Shown here: piece after piece, positions 8,717 through 17,169 of the stretch
Layout: each line of letters opens with the position of its first letter
Position numbering within the stretch: the first letter of the stretch is position 1
Origin: an uncultured Prevotellaceae bacterium
Lineage (GTDB): Bacteria; Bacteroidota; Bacteroidia; Bacteroidales; Bacteroidaceae
Assembly (NCBI GenBank): GCA_900318685.1
Contig: ONLL01000011.1
Coordinates: forward strand, 35,488-99,487
DNA length: 64,000 bases
Direction of reading: 5' to 3'
Notes under the pieces: generated by a model
Told to the model about the DNA's origin: nothing
Seen by the model: only the letters and a program-made list of their open reading frames with translations
Databases searched by the model: none
Made by a program: the position numbers and the translations under genes

Positions 8717-9469
8717 TTATCGTTTGCCAGTCTTGGACGGCACCAGCCAGATACTGACCTCATACAGCAGCCAGATGGGTAGACTCACAACCAGGAGGGT
8801 GAAGATGTCGGTCGTAGGAGTAATGATGGCTGCTACCACAAGGATAGCCACCACGGCATGACGGCGATAGTTGCGCATCAGCCCTCCGCTCACCAAGCCC
8901 ATTTTTCCTAGGATAGAGCACACCACAGGCAACTCGAACACCAGGCCGATGACCAGACACATGGAGATGAGTGTGTCGATGTACGACTGCAGCGTGAGCA
9001 TATTGTCGATATCGGTACTGACCTGATAGGTTCCCAGGAACCTCACCGTCAGCGGGAAGATGATGAAATAGCATACCAGCGTGCCCACGAGGAACATCAG
9101 GTAGGCCGAGCCCACAATCCAGTAAGCTGCCCTGCGCTCGTTCTGATAGAGTCCAGGCGAGACGAATCGAAACAGCTGGTAGAGCACATAGGGCGAAGCA
9201 CAGAGCAAGCCGGCATAGGCAGCCGTACGCATGTGGGTCATAAACTGCTCCGTCAGCCCGGTGTTGATGAGATGGATGGCGAAGTCAGGACTGCCCATCA
9301 GCCTGAAAGTGATGAAGTTGCTCGTCGTTGGTGCAAGTACTACTGCAAACAGCCATTCCTTCAGACAGAAGGCCACAACAGCAAAGACCACGACTGCCAC
9401 CAGTGAGCGGACGATGGTCCAGCGCAGCACATCCAGATGCTCCCAGAATGTAGCAGGTTGCTCACTCAT
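8717..9469 (-). CDS. tatC: Sec-independent translocase subunit TatC
   Basis: 250 aa with six predicted membrane helices and the typical N-terminal [19 protein letters not shown] segment of TatC. TatC binds twin-arginine signal peptides and forms the translocase with TatA. The start codon overlaps the end of tatA by 8 bp, so translation is probably coupled. No tatB is present, consistent with a minimal TatAC system. The next genes downstream include a protein with a clear Tat signal. Confidence 0.92.
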   Translation of the reverse strand: MSEQPATFWEHLDVLRWTIVRSLVAVVVFAVVAFCLKEWLFAVVLAPTTSNFITFRLMGSPDFAIHLINTGLTEQFMTHMRTAAYAGLLCASPYVLYQLFRFVSPGLYQNERRAAYWIVGSAYLMFLVGTLVCYFIIFPLTVRFLGTYQVSTDIDNMLTLQSYIDTLISMCLVIGLVFELPVVCSILGKMGLVSGGLMRNYRRHAVVAILVVAAIITPTTDIFTLLVVSLPIWLLYEVSIWLVPSKTGKR

Positions 9470-9674
9470 CCGTCTTCTTCACCTCGTCGTCGGCCTTCTT
9501 CACCTCGTCGTCAATCTCCTTCATGCCGTCCTTGAAGCTCTTCACGCCCTTGCCCAGACCCTTCATCAGTTCAGGAATCTTAGCTCCTCCGAAGAGCAGC
9601 AGCACGATCAGTGCTATGAGCAGTATTTCTTGGCCTCCAAGGCCGAAAATGAGTAATGTCTTGAATACTATCAT
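9462..9674 (-). CDS. tatA: Sec-independent translocase subunit TatA
   Basis: 70 aa: one N-terminal transmembrane helix (about 10-28) with the FGGAKIPEL hinge motif, then an amphipathic helix ([13 protein letters not shown]) and an acidic/lysine-rich tail with a repeated DDEVKKAD motif. This is the full length of the small Bacteroidetes TatA. It is the first gene of the operon tatA-tatC-polyferredoxin-reductase. Confidence 0.92.
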   Translation of the reverse strand: MIVFKTLLIFGLGGQEILLIALIVLLLFGGAKIPELMKGLGKGVKSFKDGMKEIDDEVKKADDEVKKTDE

Positions 9675-9708
9675 GGTTTTGTTTTTGGGTAAATAATCAT
9701 TCTGCCTG

Positions 9709-9716
9709 CAAAATTA
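9709..9716 (-). promoter_or_regulatory. -7 box of the tat operon
   Basis: Minus-strand TAATTTTG, 34 bp before the tatA start codon. It is divergent from the promoter of the TPR gene. Confidence 0.65.
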
Positions 9717-9760
9717 CACTTTTTTTCGATAAAAACTGCAAGATTGAGCATAAAAATGTG

Positions 9761-9768
9761 TACCTTTG
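9761..9768 (+). promoter_or_regulatory. -7 box of the TPR gene
   Basis: TACCTTTG, 19 bp before the ATG at 9788. This supports starting the gene there rather than at 9758, which lies inside the promoter. Confidence 0.65.
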
Positions 9769-9787
9769 CATGCAAATAATCAATAAT

Positions 9788-10663
9788 ATGGGTTTTTGGA
9801 AAGCATTTTTCGGGGGTGAGACAGATCCCGAAGAGGAGAAAAAGAATGCCGAAGACAAGAAATTCGACATGCTGAAGTACGACGGAGTGAAGGCCATTCG
9901 CTACGGACAAAACGAATTGGCCGCCAAGTTTTTCAATGAGGCACTCAAGTATAAGAATGACCCTGAGGTGCACGACTATCTCTCGAATGTCTACATCCGT
10001 ATGGGAATGCTCGATGAGGCTTTGCAAGAGACGAAGATAGTAGTACAAGCCGAGCCCGACAATATCAACCTGCTCCTGAAGGCGGCCAGCGTAGCCTATA
10101 TGAAAGAGGACTATGCTGAGATGACTGACTTCTGCAAGCAGGCACTAGAGCTGGATGGCGATCATGCCCTCGTCCATCTCATCTATGCCAAGGCTGAGTT
10201 GGGACAGCAGAACCTCATTCAGGGCATCGCCCGCCTGACCAAGGCCCTTGCCCTCGACGATGAGTTGGCAGAAGGCCACCAGCTGCGCGGACAGACTCTG
10301 ATGCTCATGGGCGACCTCGATGCCGCTACTGCCGATGCCGAATGGCTGGAGCAGAACCAGTCGACAGACCCAGATGCTATGCTGCTAGTGGCACGTCTCG
10401 AGGCAGCAAAAGGTCATCAGCAGGAGGCAGTCGACAAATACGGCAAGGTGATCGACCTGAATCCCTTCCACCTCGATGCTTATCGCGAACGAGGAAAGAT
10501 CCGCTTCGACCTAGGCGACAAGCAGGGTGCTGAGGAAGACATGCAGAAAGTGCTGGAGCTGAATCCCAACGAGATGGCCGATGTCAACGGCGAATACTCG
10601 GCCGAAGGTATCGAGCAGAAGACTCGTCAGGCCTACTCTAACCTTAATCCTTTTGGAATTTGA
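9788..10663 (+). CDS. Tetratricopeptide repeat protein
   Basis: 291 aa, cytoplasmic (no signal peptide). After a charged N-terminal segment (MGFWKAFFGGETDPEEEKKN) come about six TPR units, recognisable by repeated A-x-x-x-x-x-x-A-L and D-P/N-P spacing (for example NEALKYKNDPEVHDYLSNVY and YGKVIDLNPFHLDAYRERGK). TPR units bind proteins; the partner is unknown. It is the first gene of a three-gene unit with an RluA-type synthase and a small membrane protein. The spacer to the next gene is entirely a heptad array. Confidence 0.8.
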   Translation: MGFWKAFFGGETDPEEEKKNAEDKKFDMLKYDGVKAIRYGQNELAAKFFNEALKYKNDPEVHDYLSNVYIRMGMLDEALQETKIVVQAEPDNINLLLKAASVAYMKEDYAEMTDFCKQALELDGDHALVHLIYAKAELGQQNLIQGIARLTKALALDDELAEGHQLRGQTLMLMGDLDAATADAEWLEQNQSTDPDAMLLVARLEAAKGHQQEAVDKYGKVIDLNPFHLDAYRERGKIRFDLGDKQGAEEDMQKVLELNPNEMADVNGEYSAEGIEQKTRQAYSNLNPFGI

Positions 10664-10710
10664 GATTTGAGAATTGAGGGTTGAGATTTGAGAATTGAGA
10701 TTTGAGATTA
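10662..10710. repeat. GAGNNNN heptad array, 7 units
   Basis: Seven exact 7-bp units: GAGATTT, GAGAATT, GAGGGTT, GAGATTT, GAGAATT, GAGATTT, GAGATTA. It overlaps the TGA of the TPR gene and stops 2 bp before the ATG of the RluA gene, so it fills the whole spacer. Confidence 0.9.
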
Positions 10711-10712
10711 CT

Positions 10713-11609
10713 ATGAGAATGAACACAGGATATGGGCGTGAAGGCGACTACGATCATTTCGTGGTAAACGAGGAAATGCCGCTGCTGGATTTCCTCCTGG
10801 CCAACGTCAACCAGAGCCGCACGAAGATCAAGGCCACCCTGCAGGGACGTGGCATCAAGGTCAACGGCAAGACAGTCACGCAGTTCGACTTCATGCTCCA
10901 GCCCAAGATGAAGGTAGCGGTGAGCAAGACCAAGCGCAACCAGCAGTCGTTCAAGAGCCGCTATGTGAAGATAGTCTACGAGGACAAGTGGATCATCGTC
11001 GTCGAGAAGAACATAGGCATCCTCTCGATGGCTGCCGGCCACTCATCGCTCAACGTGAAGAGCGTGCTCGACGACTATTTCCATAAGTCGCGCCAGAAGT
11101 GCACGGCACACGTCGTGCATCGGCTCGATCGCGACACCAGCGGACTGATGGTCTATGCCAAGGACCTCCAGACTGAGCAGATATTAGAGCACAACTGGCA
11201 TCAGATTGTATATGACCGCCGCTACGTAGCCATCCTCAGTGGCGAGATGGAGCAAGACGAAGGCACCATACAAAACTGGCTGAAGGACAACAAGGCCTAC
11301 GTCACCTACTCCTCGCCCTTCGACAATGGCGGCAAGCTGGCCATCAGTCATTTCCATGTGCTCAGCCGCACAACTGAGCATTCGCTGGTCGAGTTTCAGC
11401 TGGAGACTGGACGCAAGAACCAGATTCGCGTGCATGCAGCCGATATGGGCCACCCCGTCTGCGGCGACAGCAAGTATGGCAACGGCGACGACCCAATTCA
11501 TAGGCTCTGCCTGCATGCCTGGCTGCTCTGCTTCACCCATCCCGTCACGGGTGAACCTATGGAGTTCGAGACTCCCATCCCCACATCATTCAAACAATTA
11601 TTCCGCTGA
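10713..11609 (+). CDS. RluA-family 23S rRNA/tRNA pseudouridine synthase
   Basis: 298 aa from the ATG at 10713; an in-frame ATG at 10695 would translate the repeat array. It has an S4-like N-terminal RNA-binding part (about 20-80). The catalytic domain contains the family motif HRLDRDTSGLMVYAK with the catalytic Asp, and later LETGRKNQIRVHAADMGHPV. The enzyme isomerises uridine to pseudouridine in structured RNA. The exact target (RluA, RluC or RluD type) cannot be told from sequence alone. The stop overlaps the next start codon by one base. Confidence 0.9.
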   Translation: MRMNTGYGREGDYDHFVVNEEMPLLDFLLANVNQSRTKIKATLQGRGIKVNGKTVTQFDFMLQPKMKVAVSKTKRNQQSFKSRYVKIVYEDKWIIVVEKNIGILSMAAGHSSLNVKSVLDDYFHKSRQKCTAHVVHRLDRDTSGLMVYAKDLQTEQILEHNWHQIVYDRRYVAILSGEMEQDEGTIQNWLKDNKAYVTYSSPFDNGGKLAISHFHVLSRTTEHSLVEFQLETGRKNQIRVHAADMGHPVCGDSKYGNGDDPIHRLCLHAWLLCFTHPVTGEPMEFETPIPTSFKQLFR

Positions 11610-11818
11610 TGAGTAACGCTGGTTTTTATATCTTCGCCGTCATAGCCGTCATCGTGGCTGTCTTGTTGGTCAAGCATGTCGTCACCTGCCTCATGCGCTC
11701 TATTATCATTGTGGTGCTGCTGATACTGCTCGCAGTGGCCTACTATTTCTTTGTAGGTCAGTACGATCCAGAGATTCACGATGCCGTGCAAGGTGCCTGG
11801 GACAAATACAACAAGTAA
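11609..11818 (+). CDS. Small two-helix membrane protein
   Basis: 69 aa with two hydrophobic helices (about 6-26 and 30-48) and a short polar tail (DPEIHDAVQGAWDKYNK). The start overlaps the TGA of the pseudouridine synthase gene, so coexpression is likely. No family is recognised. Confidence 0.65.
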   Translation: MSNAGFYIFAVIAVIVAVLLVKHVVTCLMRSIIIVVLLILLAVAYYFFVGQYDPEIHDAVQGAWDKYNK

Positions 11819-11834
11819 TCTCCTTATCCGCTAG

Positions 11835-12482
11835 TCAGTCGTCCTTCTGAGCCGTTTCTTCGTCGAAATAGCGCTCAAACTGCTGACGAAGAGCTGTCGG
11901 ATTGGCTATGATGTTGCGCAACTCGTTCAGTTTCTGCTCATTGGGAGAGCCAGGAATCCACAGACGGATATAGCCGTGCGACGAGTATTTCTCGTCCATA
12001 TGCTGGCGAAAGCGTTGCCAATGATGCTCTCGGTCGAGCTGAGGATAATGGCTCAGACCATACTGCACCGTTCGACGAAACACTTGTTCAGGCACGATGT
12101 CACGGTCGGCCTCAGCCACAATCTTACCATACAGACTGCGAGGAGAACGCGAAGCCGAGGCTCGATGGTCTTCTATCGCCTCCTTCATCATCTTAATCTG
12201 CTCAGCACTGAACCATCGCTTCAGACGGGCATCCTGTGCCAGGATCTTTCCGCCCGTGAGATGGTGTATGGCTCGAGGACCCGACATACCCACATCGTGA
12301 TAGGCGGCAATGGTATAGACCATGTTCATATCGGCTCCCGTACGGTCGGCCAGTTCCATCGAGCGGCGTATCACACGCGTGACATGTTCCAGGTTGTGAG
12401 CCTTGTCAAACGAGGCATACTGTGGGAGGATCTGAGTCTCGATAAACTCCATCAAATCAAGGCTAGGACTGTTCTTCGGCAT
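11835..12482 (-). CDS. HD-domain phosphohydrolase
   Basis: 215 aa from the ATG at 12482, chosen because the -7 box at 12504-12511 lies just upstream. Metal-binding HD residues are visible: NLEHVTRV, YHDVG and later EDHRAS. HD proteins hydrolyse phosphate esters or nucleotides; the substrate is not predictable. The gene is convergent with the small membrane protein and divergent from menA. Confidence 0.8.
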   Translation of the reverse strand: MPKNSPSLDLMEFIETQILPQYASFDKAHNLEHVTRVIRRSMELADRTGADMNMVYTIAAYHDVGMSGPRAIHHLTGGKILAQDARLKRWFSAEQIKMMKEAIEDHRASASRSPRSLYGKIVAEADRDIVPEQVFRRTVQYGLSHYPQLDREHHWQRFRQHMDEKYSSHGYIRLWIPGSPNEQKLNELRNIIANPTALRQQFERYFDEETAQKDD

Positions 12483-12503
12483 AACTTTTGTATTGAAAGT
12501 TTG

Positions 12504-12511
12504 CAAATGTA
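12504..12511 (-). promoter_or_regulatory. -7 box of the HD hydrolase gene
   Basis: Minus-strand TACATTTG, 21 bp before the start codon, back to back with the menA promoter. Confidence 0.6.
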
Positions 12512-12523
12512 ACAATAATTATT

Positions 12524-12531
12524 TACTTTTG
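12524..12531 (+). promoter_or_regulatory. -7 box of menA with -33 TTTG
   Basis: TACTTTTG preceded by TTTG at 12500-12503, spacing 20 bp, matching the Bacteroidetes promoter. The -33 element abuts the -7 box of the divergent gene, so the two promoters compete for space. Confidence 0.75.
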
Positions 12532-12557
12532 CAAGCAAAAAGCAAAAAAAATACAGA

Positions 12558-13493
12558 ATGGACATCAAGAAAGACTCTTTCAAGGCATGGATACTCGCTG
12601 CCAGACCCAAAACGCTTACAGGTGCCGCCGTGCCCGTCATGATTGCGCTGGCACTAGCTTGGGCCGACATTCATTCATTGGACAATTTGACGAATGCTCA
12701 ATTGGACAACGGTTCTCCTGTCGCACACTTCAACTGGACAGCAGCTGTGCTCTGCCTGCTCTTCGCCTTCATCATGCAGATCGATGCTAACTTCATCAAC
12801 GATTACTTCGATTTCGTCAAGGGAACTGACGACCGCACGACTCGTCTTGGCCCTGAGCGAGCCTGCACACAGGGATGGGTCAGCATAGGCCGTATGAAGC
12901 TCGCCATCGCCATCACCACCATATTGGCCTGCCAAGTGGGTCTGCCGCTCATCAGCTATGGCGGAATAGAGATGGTTCTTGTGGGAGCAGTATGCGTAGT
13001 CTTCTGCTTCCTCTATACGACTCATCTTTCTTATATGGGGCTAGGCGACCTGCTCGTATTGGTATTCTTTGGTCTGGTGCCTGTTTGTATCACCTACTAT
13101 ATTCAGCTGCACACCATCACTCCACAGGTGCTGACTGCATCGCTGGCCTGCGGACTGGTGATCGATGCCCTGCTGCTGGTCAATAATTTCCGCGATCGCG
13201 ACACTGACCGTCAGGCCGGCAAGCGCACACTAGTGGTCGGGATAGGCCCGAAGGCATCCATACTTCTATATCTCGGCGTAGGTATTATTGCCTGCTGTAT
13301 GGGCATCGTCTTCATGCTGAACGGCCATCCGTTTGCCTTCATCCTTCCCCTGCTCTACTTGCTCCTTCATTTCCTCACCTATACGAAGATGAAACGTATC
13401 TGGGCAGGCCGCGAGCTGAACAGATGCCTGGGCGAGACTGCTCGCAACATCTTCGTGTATGGCCTGCTAGTGACAATTGGACTGCTGATATAG
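12558..13493 (+). CDS. menA: 1,4-dihydroxy-2-naphthoate polyprenyltransferase
   Basis: 311 aa integral membrane enzyme of the UbiA superfamily. Both Asp-rich motifs are visible: NDYFDFVKGTDD for prenyl-diphosphate/Mg binding and NNFRDRDTDRQAGK as the second. It attaches the isoprenoid side chain to DHNA to make demethylmenaquinone. Menaquinone is the likely electron donor for the NapH-like protein at 7.2-8.7 kb. It is followed by a 22-bp tandem array. Confidence 0.93.
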   Translation: MDIKKDSFKAWILAARPKTLTGAAVPVMIALALAWADIHSLDNLTNAQLDNGSPVAHFNWTAAVLCLLFAFIMQIDANFINDYFDFVKGTDDRTTRLGPERACTQGWVSIGRMKLAIAITTILACQVGLPLISYGGIEMVLVGAVCVVFCFLYTTHLSYMGLGDLLVLVFFGLVPVCITYYIQLHTITPQVLTASLACGLVIDALLLVNNFRDRDTDRQAGKRTLVVGIGPKASILLYLGVGIIACCMGIVFMLNGHPFAFILPLLYLLLHFLTYTKMKRIWAGRELNRCLGETARNIFVYGLLVTIGLLI

Positions 13494-13532
13494 AATGACG
13501 GCCTTCTTGATCTGCTTCTGCGGCTTCCTTGT

Positions 13533-13730
13533 TATACAAGGAGGCTGTCGGAGCTATACAAGGAGGCTGTCGGAGCTACACAAGGAGGCTGTCGGAGCTA
13601 CACAAGAAGGCTGTCGGAGCGATACAAGGAGGCTGTCGGAGTTATACAAGGAGGCTGTCGGAGCTATACAAGAAGGCTGTCGGAGCTATGCAAGAAGGCT
13701 GCGATAGTTGACCAAAGAGGCTGTCGGAGT
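13533..13730. repeat. 22-bp tandem repeat, 9 units
   Basis: Nine contiguous 22-bp units of the form TATACAAGGAGGCTGTCGGA plus GC. The seventh unit differs slightly, the eighth is degenerate (GCTGCGATAGT) and the ninth starts TGACCAAAGAGG. A single 20-bp identical copy lies at 4688-4707. Because 22 is not a multiple of 3, every frame reads a 22-residue peptide repeat; coding is not supported. It lies between convergent menA and the nuclease gene. Confidence 0.95.
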
Positions 13731-13753
13731 ATGGCTTGCTTCCCCTAGGCCTA

Positions 13754-14755
13754 TCAGAACAATGAGAATTTGACCACCAAAGGCAGGTGGTCGCTATAGC
13801 CGCGCTGGTAGCTATAGCCGTTATAGGTGCGTCGAGGCTTCCAGCCACCATAGGTCGTCTCTTCCTCCAACAGAAAAGGAGCATCGTTGATGTAAACGCT
13901 GTCCACATGCTCATACAACGGCTGACTGACGAGCACATGGTCGATGGAATGCCACTCGCCTTGATAGCGATAGGTACCTTGAGCCCTGCCGTTGGAACCC
14001 TTGGCCCTCTCCGTGACGTTGATCAGACCACTACCGCTCAGTTGTCGCAGCGAAGGACTGTCGGCATAGTCGTTGAAGTCGCCTGCTACAATGATGTTCG
14101 CACCCTTCAGCGAGTCAATGGCGTTCAGCACGACATTCATGACCTGACGCCGATGGGGCCGTGTCTGCAGTTCACCGCCATAGCGGCTGGGAGCATGCAA
14201 GACTAAGAGATGGAGTGTATCAGCTCGAGGTGTCTCTCCTTTTATATATAAGATGTCGCGCGTAGAGCGCATGTCCTTCAGCGGTGGCACTTCCAAGTAG
14301 TCATAGCAAAGGGGCCTGAATCGCAAAGGCTGATAGAGCAGGGCGACGTCAATTCCTCGCAAGTCGGGCGACTGGGTCATCAGGTATTCATACCCTGCTC
14401 CTCGCAGCAGCGATCTCTTGGTCAAATCATGGAGGACCGAATCATTTTCAACCTCTACAAGAGCGACGAGGTCGGGCAACTGGTCGGAACACGACAGAAT
14501 AACCTGCCCCACCCCATTCAGCTTATTCCAGTAGCGTGTGCGCGTCCATCGACGACTGCCATCGGGCATAAACTCCTGGTCGTTCTTTCCTTCATCGTGC
14601 TCTATATCGAAGAGGTTTTCGCAGTTCAGCTCTACGAATACCTGTGCCCTTGCAGAGCTAAATAAAAAAAGAAAGATGAAAAATAAAAAATGCGAGAAGA
14701 AAATAGATAAATGAGAAATGATAAATGAAAAGGCTCTGAGTCCAAACGTGCCCAT
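13754..14755 (-). CDS. Secreted endonuclease/exonuclease/phosphatase family protein
   Basis: About 333 aa from the ATG at 14755 (an upstream in-frame ATG at 14773 lies inside an inverted heptad repeat). A very hydrophobic signal sequence ends near SSARAQ. The EEP fold follows, with ELNCENLFD, VALVEVENDSVL, ILYIKGETP, VAGDFNDYAD and the C-terminal YSDHLPLVVKF, where the catalytic SDH triad lies. It probably acts in the periplasm or outside the cell on nucleic acid or a phosphoester. Part of the signal peptide is encoded by repeat-like DNA. Confidence 0.85.
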   Translation of the reverse strand: MGTFGLRAFSFIISHLSIFFSHFLFFIFLFLFSSARAQVFVELNCENLFDIEHDEGKNDQEFMPDGSRRWTRTRYWNKLNGVGQVILSCSDQLPDLVALVEVENDSVLHDLTKRSLLRGAGYEYLMTQSPDLRGIDVALLYQPLRFRPLCYDYLEVPPLKDMRSTRDILYIKGETPRADTLHLLVLHAPSRYGGELQTRPHRRQVMNVVLNAIDSLKGANIIVAGDFNDYADSPSLRQLSGSGLINVTERAKGSNGRAQGTYRYQGEWHSIDHVLVSQPLYEHVDSVYINDAPFLLEEETTYGGWKPRRTYNGYSYQRGYSDHLPLVVKFSLF

Positions 14756-14788
14756 TGATTTATCACTTCTCATTTATCATTTCTCATT
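14710..14788. repeat. Inverted heptad repeat around a start codon
   Basis: A 19-bp sequence at 14710-14728 is the exact reverse complement of 14770-14788 (units CTCATTT, ATCATTT, CTCATTG). The 41-bp loop contains the start codon used for the nuclease gene, so the mRNA could fold over the start. Confidence 0.9.
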
Positions 14789-14803
14789 GAGGGAAAAGCT
14801 AGC

Positions 14804-16342
14804 CTAGCAAACCTTCTCCAGTCGCTTCATCATGACAAACATGAAGATAGCGGCTACCAGACATACTGCCAGGAACACGCTCCAGCATACCCAGAGGGGA
14901 ACGGCGCCCCACAGCAGTCCGCCGATGACCACGAGCTGGTTGCCAATGGCCGTAGCCACAAACCAGCCGCCCATCATCATACCCTTGTACTTGGGAGGAG
15001 CGACCTTCGACACGAAGCTGATACCCATAGGCGAAAGCAACAGCTCACCAAAGGTGAGGATGAGGTAGACGCCAATGAGCAGGTTGGGTGTAACATCAGC
15101 CACGTGCATACCCACAGGATTACCGTCGACATCCATCTCCGTCTGCGGCATGGGCAGACCAAACGAGAAGATCATCATCACGGCATAGGCGATGGCGGCC
15201 ACGATCATACCATAGGCAATCTTACGTGGTGCCTTCGGCTCCTTGCCCTTAGCGGCTAGCGATCCGAAGATAGCCATCGACACTGGTGTCAGAGCTACTA
15301 CATAGAAGGGGTTGAACTGCTGGAAGATAGGGGCAGAGATGCTCACCTCACCCGTCAGACGGTAGTACTTCCATACGAGCAGTGCCAGCGCCACGACGAT
15401 GACGGCAGCCGAGATGCCCTTAGCCTTAGCAGTCTTGCTCTGGAACAGCGAGAAGGCTGCATAAACAATGAAGATGATGAGCACCAGATTCCATACGTCA
15501 AAGGCCATGCTCTCGACTCCTTCTGACGAGCGGGCCGTGAACTCATCGGCAAAGTAGGTCAGCGACAGGCCGTTCTGGTGGAAGGCCATCCAGAAGAAGA
15601 TGACCACTGCAAACACCAAGCAGAGGGCCACGATGCGCTGCTTAGTCTCCTCTCGCGTCAGCTCAGGCTCATTGGCCAGTGCCTTAGCCTTGTCGGCCTT
15701 TTTCTTGCCTCCCTCAGTATGGCGGAAGGTGCTGCGAAAGAAGTAGTAGATGGCTATCGACAGGATGAGCGATGCACAGGCGACAGCAAAGGCAAAGTGA
15801 TAAGCCTCGCCCGGAGCCGTGTAGCCCAGCGCATTGTAGGCATAGTCGGAAATCTTGATGGCTGCCGTAGGAGCAAAGAGCGCACCGATGTTGATGGCCA
15901 TGTAGAAAATCGAGAATCCTGCATCGCGCTTGTCAGCATACTTGGGATCGTCATAGAGATTACCGACCATCACCTGCAGGTTGCCCTTGAACAGACCCGT
16001 ACCGAAGCCGATGAGCAGCAGTGCTCCTAGCATGACGATGAGGGCCGTCTGGTCACCACCAAGGGGAATCGACAGCAGCAGATAACCTGCAAACATGATG
16101 ATAATACCTGTGGTCACCATCTTGCCGAAACCGAACTTATCGGCCAGGATACCGCCAATCAGCGGGAAGAAGTAGACCAGCATGAGAAACGAGCTGTAGA
16201 TGGTGCCTGCCATACCTGGCGTCAGACCATAGTTAGCTCTCAAAAACAATGCGAAGACGGCTATCATAGTGTAGTAGCCGAATCGCTCACCTGTGTTGGC
16301 CAGTGCCAACGCGAACAGTCCTTTGGGTTGTCCTTCAAACAT
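14804..16342 (-). CDS. Proton-dependent oligopeptide transporter (POT/PTR2 family)
   Basis: 512 aa with 12-14 membrane helices and the family signature NTGERFGYYTM at residues 16-26, where the ExxER motif takes part in proton coupling. It imports di- and tripeptides with protons. It is the last gene of the LysM-receptor/porin/POT unit, with 2 bp between the porin stop and its start. Together they look like a peptide or muropeptide uptake set. The substrate is inferred from the family only. Confidence 0.92.
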   Translation of the reverse strand: MFEGQPKGLFALALANTGERFGYYTMIAVFALFLRANYGLTPGMAGTIYSSFLMLVYFFPLIGGILADKFGFGKMVTTGIIIMFAGYLLLSIPLGGDQTALIVMLGALLLIGFGTGLFKGNLQVMVGNLYDDPKYADKRDAGFSIFYMAINIGALFAPTAAIKISDYAYNALGYTAPGEAYHFAFAVACASLILSIAIYYFFRSTFRHTEGGKKKADKAKALANEPELTREETKQRIVALCLVFAVVIFFWMAFHQNGLSLTYFADEFTARSSEGVESMAFDVWNLVLIIFIVYAAFSLFQSKTAKAKGISAAVIVVALALLVWKYYRLTGEVSISAPIFQQFNPFYVVALTPVSMAIFGSLAAKGKEPKAPRKIAYGMIVAAIAYAVMMIFSFGLPMPQTEMDVDGNPVGMHVADVTPNLLIGVYLILTFGELLLSPMGISFVSKVAPPKYKGMMMGGWFVATAIGNQLVVIGGLLWGAVPLWVCWSVFLAVCLVAAIFMFVMMKRLEKVC

Positions 16343-16344
16343 AG

Positions 16345-17169
16345 TTAACGAATTTTAGGGTTTTTGGTTTTTGTAATGTCAAAGAAGTACGACAGCTTGA
16401 CAATGATGTTCGAGAAGTTCGAACGGCTGAAGTAGTCACGCTTCGAGTTGCCGTAGATGTCGCCCAGGCCGTAGTAGTAGCGTCCTTCCAGTAGGAAATG
16501 CCCTAGCTTCGGCTGCGAGAACTCGATGCCCAGGGCAGCAGCGATTCCGTAGTCAACCTTGTTCTCCACAGGCATGTTGTAGACGTTCGAACCTATCTGT
16601 CGTCCCTGTTGGTCTATATAGTCGCTCGAGACCACCGACACACGGTCCACAAGGTTATAGTGACTCCAATGAGAGTAGTCAAAGTTGGCCACGCTCTTCT
16701 CGCTCTTGAAGAATCCTATCTGCGGACCAACCTGGAAGAAAGCCTGCAGCCCCCTGCGCTCACGACCCCATCCCAGTCGTGCGAAGACAGGTATCTGGAT
16801 GTAGGTCATGTCGCGCTGGTATTCCTCGGCTAGCTCGGTCTCAGCGTTGATCACTGGCTCATCATTCTCGTCAAGGATATTTTCTTTCCATCCTATTTGG
16901 GCAAAGTTCACCTCAGCCACTACGGCACAGATGCTGTTGAAGTATTTCTCTGAAGTATATCGGAAACTCAGGCCGCCCGTCAAACCCTTATGGAGCGACT
17001 GGGGAATCTTGTTCACGTAGCCCACGTTGCTCATCACGTAGCCTCCATTCACACCTACGGACAACTCGTTCCTGTGCTCACCCACCTGGGCCAACACGTC
17101 AGAGGGCATCAGCACAACCAATGCCAGCAAAAGCAAGCCTTTAGTAAGTAATGGTGTCAATCTTGCCAT
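16345..17169 (-). CDS. Outer-membrane beta-barrel (PorT/porin-like) protein
   Basis: 274 aa from the ATG at 17169. A more upstream ATG would place 17 residues ahead of the signal peptide. The signal ends near SDVLAQ, followed by repeated amphipathic strands with Gly and aromatic residues (VGVNGGYVMSNVGYV, FFQVGPQIGFF, LEGRYYYGLGDIYG) and a C-terminal strand ending KLSYFFDI. This is the PorT-like outer-membrane barrel pattern. It overlaps the LysM gene by 29 bp and is probably translated with it. Its cargo is unknown. Confidence 0.75.
   Translation of the reverse strand: MARLTPLLTKGLLLLALVVLMPSDVLAQVGEHRNELSVGVNGGYVMSNVGYVNKIPQSLHKGLTGGLSFRYTSEKYFNSICAVVAEVNFAQIGWKENILDENDEPVINAETELAEEYQRDMTYIQIPVFARLGWGRERRGLQAFFQVGPQIGFFKSEKSVANFDYSHWSHYNLVDRVSVVSSDYIDQQGRQIGSNVYNMPVENKVDYGIAAALGIEFSQPKLGHFLLEGRYYYGLGDIYGNSKRDYFSRSNFSNIIVKLSYFFDITKTKNPKIR

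Noticed and set aside
13495-13711. Two overlapping repeat-encoded ORFs
   Set aside because: They only exist because a 22-bp repeat without stops is open in several frames; no start signal or conserved protein supports them.
13533-13730. CRISPR array
   Set aside because: Repeat units are directly adjacent with no unique spacers, and no cas genes are nearby.
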